From Pseudoduganella guangdongensis (GTDB lineage Bacteria > Pseudomonadota > Gammaproteobacteria > Burkholderiales > Burkholderiaceae_D), in NCBI RefSeq assembly GCF_009857475.1, contig NZ_WWCJ01000004.1, forward strand, positions 186,001 to 250,000: a stretch of DNA of 64,000 bases, read 5' to 3'. Of this stretch, positions 60,666-64,000 are shown piece after piece. A program made the translations under genes and the position numbers. Every line of letters begins with the position of its first letter. Position 1 is the stretch's first letter. The notes under the pieces were generated by a model. It ran no database searches, was not told where the DNA came from, and saw only the letters and a program-made list of their open reading frames with translations.

Positions 60666-61040
60666 TCAGGCTTCCTGGTCGACCAGGAGGCCACCGCTGC
60701 GGGCGTCGATGGACTTGGCGATCTGCAAAGCTTCCGGCGTCGGAATCTGGCGCAGGACTTCCTTGGTGCTCTGGTCGATCACCTTGACGATGGTGCGGTT
60801 GCTGTCGTTGTCGATGGAAAATTCCAGGGCCTGGGCCCGGTCTTGCACCGATTTGTTCAGCTTGGCGACCGCTTCTTCCACATCCTTCTTGGAAGGGGCG
60901 GCCTCCTTGGCCTTGACCGCATCGACGGTTTCCACCGCAGCGGCGGGGTTGCGGCCGGCCGCCGGGGCGGCAGCCGACTCCACACCCACGCTGCCACGGT
61001 CGGGCCGAGGTGCGGTAGCAGTAATCGAATCGATAGTCAT
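60666..61040 (-). CDS. flaG: Flagellar protein FlaG
   Basis: A 124-residue protein of the FlaG family, associated with filament-length control in polarly flagellated bacteria. Seen: MTIDSITATAPRPDRGSVGV at the start, an Ala/Pro/Val-rich segment, and the conserved C-terminal VAKLNKSVQDRAQALEFSID and VIDQSTKEVLRQIPTPEALQ. The length is normal. A good RBS (GTAGGAGGTC) precedes the ATG. Between fliC and fliD, the standard position. Confidence 0.94.
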   Translation of the reverse strand: MTIDSITATAPRPDRGSVGVESAAAPAAGRNPAAAVETVDAVKAKEAAPSKKDVEEAVAKLNKSVQDRAQALEFSIDNDSNRTIVKVIDQSTKEVLRQIPTPEALQIAKSIDARSGGLLVDQEA

Positions 61041-61058
61041 ACTGACCTCCTACGGAAA

Positions 61059-61090
61059 ATTCCCCGGTCCGGGCAACCGGAGCGGGGAAT
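61059..61090 (-). terminator. Hairpin terminator after fliC
   Basis: Outer arms ATTCCCC/GGGGAAT enclose an inner CCGG-GCAA-CCGG stem, 25 bp after the fliC stop, with TTTT following on the minus strand. The T-run is short, so some transcripts may continue into flaG. Confidence 0.6.
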
Positions 61091-61114
61091 CGCTTCTTAC
61101 ATGCTATCGGGCGA

Positions 61115-62602
61115 TTAACCGCGCAGCAGGCTCAACACGCCGTTTGGCAGCGAGTTCGCCTGGGCCAGCATCGCGGTACCAGCTTGTTGCAGGATCTGGC
61201 CGCGGGTCAGGCTGGCGGTTTCTGCAGCGAAGTCGGTGTCGACGATACGGGAACGCGATGCCGACAAGTTCTCGGTGGTCGCGCTCAGGTTCGAGATGGT
61301 CGACGAGAAGCGGGACTGCAGAGCACCGAAGGCTGCGCGCTGGTTGTTCACACTGGCCAGTGCCGCGTCAGCAATCTTGATTGCCAGCTGGGCATTGTCA
61401 AAGGTGGTCACGTCCAGGGTCGACACGGCCTTCAGGGTCGACGCTTGCGCGCCGGTGCCTGCGGTCGCTGCGCCCAGGCCGAAGCCGGAACCAGCGTCGG
61501 TCACCGAGAACGAGCTTTCCGAGTCGAAGGTCACGCGACCATTGGCCACCGTAGCATCGCCGCCGTTCAGTGGGCTGGCCGCTGCAGTCAGGCCGCCGGC
61601 CAGCGTGTAGGTCGACGTTGCCAGCACGGTGTTAGCGGTGGTGGCGCGGTTGGTGATCTTGATGTCGGCGCCGCTCGCGTGGCTCAGCTTGATGCCGCCG
61701 TTGGCTTCATCGAACTGGGCGGTGATACCGGTTTTGGCCGATTGGGCGTTGAAGGCATTGATACCTGCAGCGAAGTCAGCAGCAACCGCGGTCGAGGCAC
61801 CCATCGAGAACGAGATGGTGACTGGAGTGCCGGCGTTGTCGCCTTCCACTTCCAGGGTGTAGGACTCGCCGGCGCCCACGGTGATGTTGGCGTCGGTCTT
61901 GGCAGTTGCGGTCACGCCGGTGTTGGCGGTCTGCTTGTTGACGGCAGCGGCCAGCGACTTGGCGGTGTCGGTGGTCGCGGTGGTGATGGTTGCCTTGCCG
62001 CGCACGCCGGCCACGTCGAAGGTGCTGGCTGCAGCGTTGGAGCCGCCGGCAGTGTTCAGTACCGCAACCTGGTCATTCTCGATACGGTTGTCGCCGTAGG
62101 TGTTGGTCAGGAAGTTCGCACCGTTGGTCTGGATGGTCTGGTTGGCATCGGCACCGACCTGGAAGGTCGCGGTACCCATGGTGCCGTCCAGCAGAGCCTG
62201 GCCGTTGAAGGTGGTGGTTTGTGCGATACGGTTCAGTTCGGAAGCCAGCTGGCCAACCTCGGTCTGCAGCGCTTGACGGTCCGAAGCCGAGTTGGTGGCG
62301 TTGGACGACTGCACGGCCAGTTCACGGATACGCTGCAGGATTTCGCCGGAGGACGACAGGGCGCCTTCAGCGGTCTGGGCCAGGGAAACGCCGTCGTTGG
62401 CGTTACGCATTGCCTGCGACATGCCGCGGATCTGCGAAGACATACGATCGGAAATCGCCAGGCCTGCCGCATCGTCTTTCGCGCTGTTAATACGCAGACC
62501 GGAAGACAGACGTTGCAGGGAGGTGGACAGGCTGCCCTGGGATGCGGTCAGGTTGCGCTGCGAGTTCAGGGAGGCGATGTTGGTGTTGATTACGGAAGCC
62601 AT
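61115..62602 (-). CDS. fliC: Flagellin FliC
   Basis: The 495-residue filament protein. Seen: the N-terminal [40 protein letters not shown] and [20 protein letters not shown] of the D0/D1 domains, a variable Ala/Thr/Gly-rich middle (about 170-400), and the C-terminal end with [20 protein letters not shown] and [20 protein letters not shown]. It is the only flagellin gene in the window. A sigma-28 promoter lies 95 bp upstream of the ATG, as expected for a late gene. Confidence 0.98.
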   Translation of the reverse strand: MASVINTNIASLNSQRNLTASQGSLSTSLQRLSSGLRINSAKDDAAGLAISDRMSSQIRGMSQAMRNANDGVSLAQTAEGALSSSGEILQRIRELAVQSSNATNSASDRQALQTEVGQLASELNRIAQTTTFNGQALLDGTMGTATFQVGADANQTIQTNGANFLTNTYGDNRIENDQVAVLNTAGGSNAAASTFDVAGVRGKATITTATTDTAKSLAAAVNKQTANTGVTATAKTDANITVGAGESYTLEVEGDNAGTPVTISFSMGASTAVAADFAAGINAFNAQSAKTGITAQFDEANGGIKLSHASGADIKITNRATTANTVLATSTYTLAGGLTAAASPLNGGDATVANGRVTFDSESSFSVTDAGSGFGLGAATAGTGAQASTLKAVSTLDVTTFDNAQLAIKIADAALASVNNQRAAFGALQSRFSSTISNLSATTENLSASRSRIVDTDFAAETASLTRGQILQQAGTAMLAQANSLPNGVLSLLRG

Positions 62603-62696
62603 GGTATTTCTCCATTTGTACTACTGGTTGGGCAATTTGCTCATTTACTTTGGCCCGCCACGCTGTCCCGTGACGATCAAGCCGCTGTTGTAATGG

Positions 62697-62723
62697 GTAA
62701 CGGTTGCCCTATGGGAACCTTTA
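62697..62723 (-). promoter_or_regulatory. Sigma-28 promoter of fliC
   Basis: On the minus strand TAAAGGTT (seven of eight), 11 bp, then ACCGTTAC (five of eight to GCCGATAA). The predicted transcript begins about 88 bp before the fliC ATG, leaving a leader of moderate length. Confidence 0.8.
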
Positions 62724-62871
62724 GGGTGATTTAGCAGGTAAATCGCCCCTTGTTGGCCCTCAAGTTGCGGTTGGAGTGTTCGCTAAGACGACGGGGTTTT
62801 TCTGAACTTTAGGGCAAAAAAAAATATTTTTCGCGCTTAGAAAAAACTGGGAAAGCGGAAAACCAGTTCAT
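62724..62871. other. AT-rich spacer upstream of the fliC promoter
   Basis: No coding frame of note. It holds a run of nine A followed by TATTTTT around 62817-62831, the most AT-rich stretch near any flagellar promoter here, and another TAAAGTTC-like -35 box on the minus strand (62806-62813) with no good -10. Curvature or a regulator site is possible. Confidence 0.35.
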
Positions 62872-62897
62872 AAAAAAAGCCCGCCGGAGGGCGGGCT
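62872..62897 (-). terminator. Rho-independent terminator of the diguanylate cyclase gene
   Basis: On the minus strand an 8-bp stem AGCCCGCC/GGCGGGCT with a 4-nt loop is followed by a run of T. It lies 18 bp after the cyclase stop, so the cyclase is not read through into fliC. Confidence 0.85.
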
Positions 62898-62914
62898 GGC
62901 GTGGGTGGGGTTGC

Positions 62915-64000
62915 CTATTCGGCAACCACTACGCGATTCTTGCCGGACTTCTTGGCCTTGTACATGGCGCCGTCGGCGCGTTTGACCAGGTCGGTCTGGT
63001 TCTCGTTCGGGCGGCGCAGCGCCACGCCGGCGGAGAAGGTGATCAGCACTTTCTCGTTCTCGTGCATGAAGAAATGGCGCGTCAGCTCGCGCTGCAGGCG
63101 GGTCATGGTGGCCTCGGCCGCCTCGATGGTGGTTTCCGGCAGCAGGATCAGGAATTCCTCGCCGCCGAAGCGGGCGATCACATCCATCGAGCGCAGGGTT
63201 TCCTTGACCACCTTGACCAGGTGCTTCAAGGCGTTGTCGCCAGCGATATGGCCCAGCGTGTCGTTGAGCTTTTTGAAATCGTCCAGGTCGAGCACGGCGA
63301 TGCAGAGCGGGGTGCCGCGGCGGTCGGCGCGCGCGGTTTCGCGCTCGAACACGTCGTCCAGGCCGCGCCGGTTGAGGGAGCCGGTCAGTTGGTCTTCGCG
63401 CACCAGTTCGCTCAAGTGCTGCAGCTTGGCTTCCAGCGCGTGGATTTTCGCCTCGGCGTCCTGCACCTCCTGGCGCGCCACCATCATGTTGTCGCGCGCC
63501 TTCAGGGCCTCGCTTTGCACCAGGCGGGTTTCCTTCAGCACCTCGTCGAGGATCTGGTTCAGCTCGCCGATATCGCGCGCGGCGCGGATCTTGTCGGAAT
63601 AGCCACCGATTTTTTCGTGGAAGTCGCCGGTCGAGGTGGCCACCGCGCCGAGGCGGTCGATGAAGGTCATCATCATATTCTTGACGGTGGCCTTGACGTC
63701 GGTGATCGAGTGCTTGAGTTGGCTCTGCTTATAGATCACGTCTTTCAGGCTGCGCGTGGCTTCCTCCAGCGCGCGCTGGTCGAGCGGGCCGGAAATCAAG
63801 TCCTGCACCGCGTCGATCTGGCCGCGCAGCCAGGAATCATCGTCCAGCAGTTCGCTGACGTTCTCCAGCAGCAGGCGGAACAGGCGCAGCAGCAGCTCCT
63901 GCTGTTCGGCCGTGTCGCCGCTGCGGATCTCGATCTGGTAGCACAGCTGTTTGAGGCGGGTGCCGATTTCGGCCAGGGCCGCTTCGGTATGCGCTTCCTT
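62915..64000 (-). CDS. GGDEF diguanylate cyclase (N-terminus cut by window edge)
   Basis: A diguanylate cyclase whose first part lies beyond the right edge; the frame is open to base 64000, 361 residues in view. Seen: a helical N-terminal part (coiled-coil rich, about the first 200 residues in view) and a C-terminal GGDEF domain with DQLTGSLNRRGLDDVFERET, AVLDLDDFKKLNDTLGH and the active-site GGEEF in ARFGGEEFLILLPET. An RxxD-type inhibitory site (VFERETARAD) is not clear. No EAL domain follows. It is followed by its own terminator and lies directly upstream of fliC. Confidence 0.92.
   Translation of the reverse strand, partial: KEAHTEAALAEIGTRLKQLCYQIEIRSGDTAEQQELLLRLFRLLLENVSELLDDDSWLRGQIDAVQDLISGPLDQRALEEATRSLKDVIYKQSQLKHSITDVKATVKNMMMTFIDRLGAVATSTGDFHEKIGGYSDKIRAARDIGELNQILDEVLKETRLVQSEALKARDNMMVARQEVQDAEAKIHALEAKLQHLSELVREDQLTGSLNRRGLDDVFERETARADRRGTPLCIAVLDLDDFKKLNDTLGHIAGDNALKHLVKVVKETLRSMDVIARFGGEEFLILLPETTIEAAEATMTRLQRELTRHFFMHENEKVLITFSAGVALRRPNENQTDLVKRADGAMYKAKKSGKNRVVVAE

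Noticed and set aside
62806..62813. Second sigma-28 -35 box upstream of fliC
   Set aside because: TAAAGTTC is a good -35, but the sequence 11 bp further (GTCGTCTT) is a poor -10 match.

Overview
The window is a high-GC, gene-dense stretch of a betaproteobacterial chromosome, most likely from the Oxalobacteraceae (Massilia / Duganella / Janthinobacterium group). The reasons are the gene order, the RNase E type, the large single-locus flagellar system, and a CqsS-type alpha-hydroxyketone sensor kinase at the left edge, a family known from Janthinobacterium and Duganella (JqsS). This assignment is inference. I saw no tRNA, rRNA, CRISPR array or intact insertion sequence.

Left part (1-18,050) is mixed housekeeping. 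A CqsS/JqsS-like kinase (cut by the window edge) is divergent from a truncated haemoglobin, rmuC and a small secreted protein, with a perfect FNR/Anr-type box between kinase and globin. A leftward block follows: rne, chrA, moaA and a fused mobA-moeA. A rho-independent terminator sits inside the first codons of chrA. Rightward comes an overlapping operon rluC, HAD phosphatase, Rieske protein, sppA-like S49 peptidase. Next are a candidate small RNA with its own promoter and terminator, a small unknown gene with a well-placed FNR box, rsuA, a frameshifted Rpn-type nuclease with hairpin repeats, a tandem DUF2061 protein, a Fur-like box and a fumarylacetoacetate hydrolase-family gene.

The rest (18,105-64,000) is one nearly complete flagellar locus. 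Rightward: flhB, flhA, flhF, flhG, fliA, motC, motD. Leftward: an unrecognised secreted protein with a Cys/His pair, then flgN, flgM, flgA. Rightward: flgBCDEF, a membrane PAS-GGDEF-EAL protein, flgGHIJKL. Leftward: fliR, Q, P, O, N, M, L, K, J, I, H, G, F, with fliE alone and divergent. Leftward again: ycgR, an FlhB C-terminal-domain protein, a second FliK, fliT, fliS, fliD, flaG, fliC, and a diguanylate cyclase running off the right edge. It encodes the basal body, export gate and ATPase, C-ring, rod, hook, filament, chaperones, anti-sigma factor and sigma-28. FlhDC, the chemotaxis genes and any primary MotAB stator are not in the window. Good sigma-28 promoter matches lie upstream of flgM, fliD and fliC.

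The most unusual items are an exact 80-bp palindrome filling the gap between fliE and ycgR, an FlhG whose ATPase motifs are all degenerate, a hook protein with an Ala-rich insertion of about 100 residues, an 883-residue filament cap, three c-di-GMP genes inside the flagellar locus, and the candidate sRNA.
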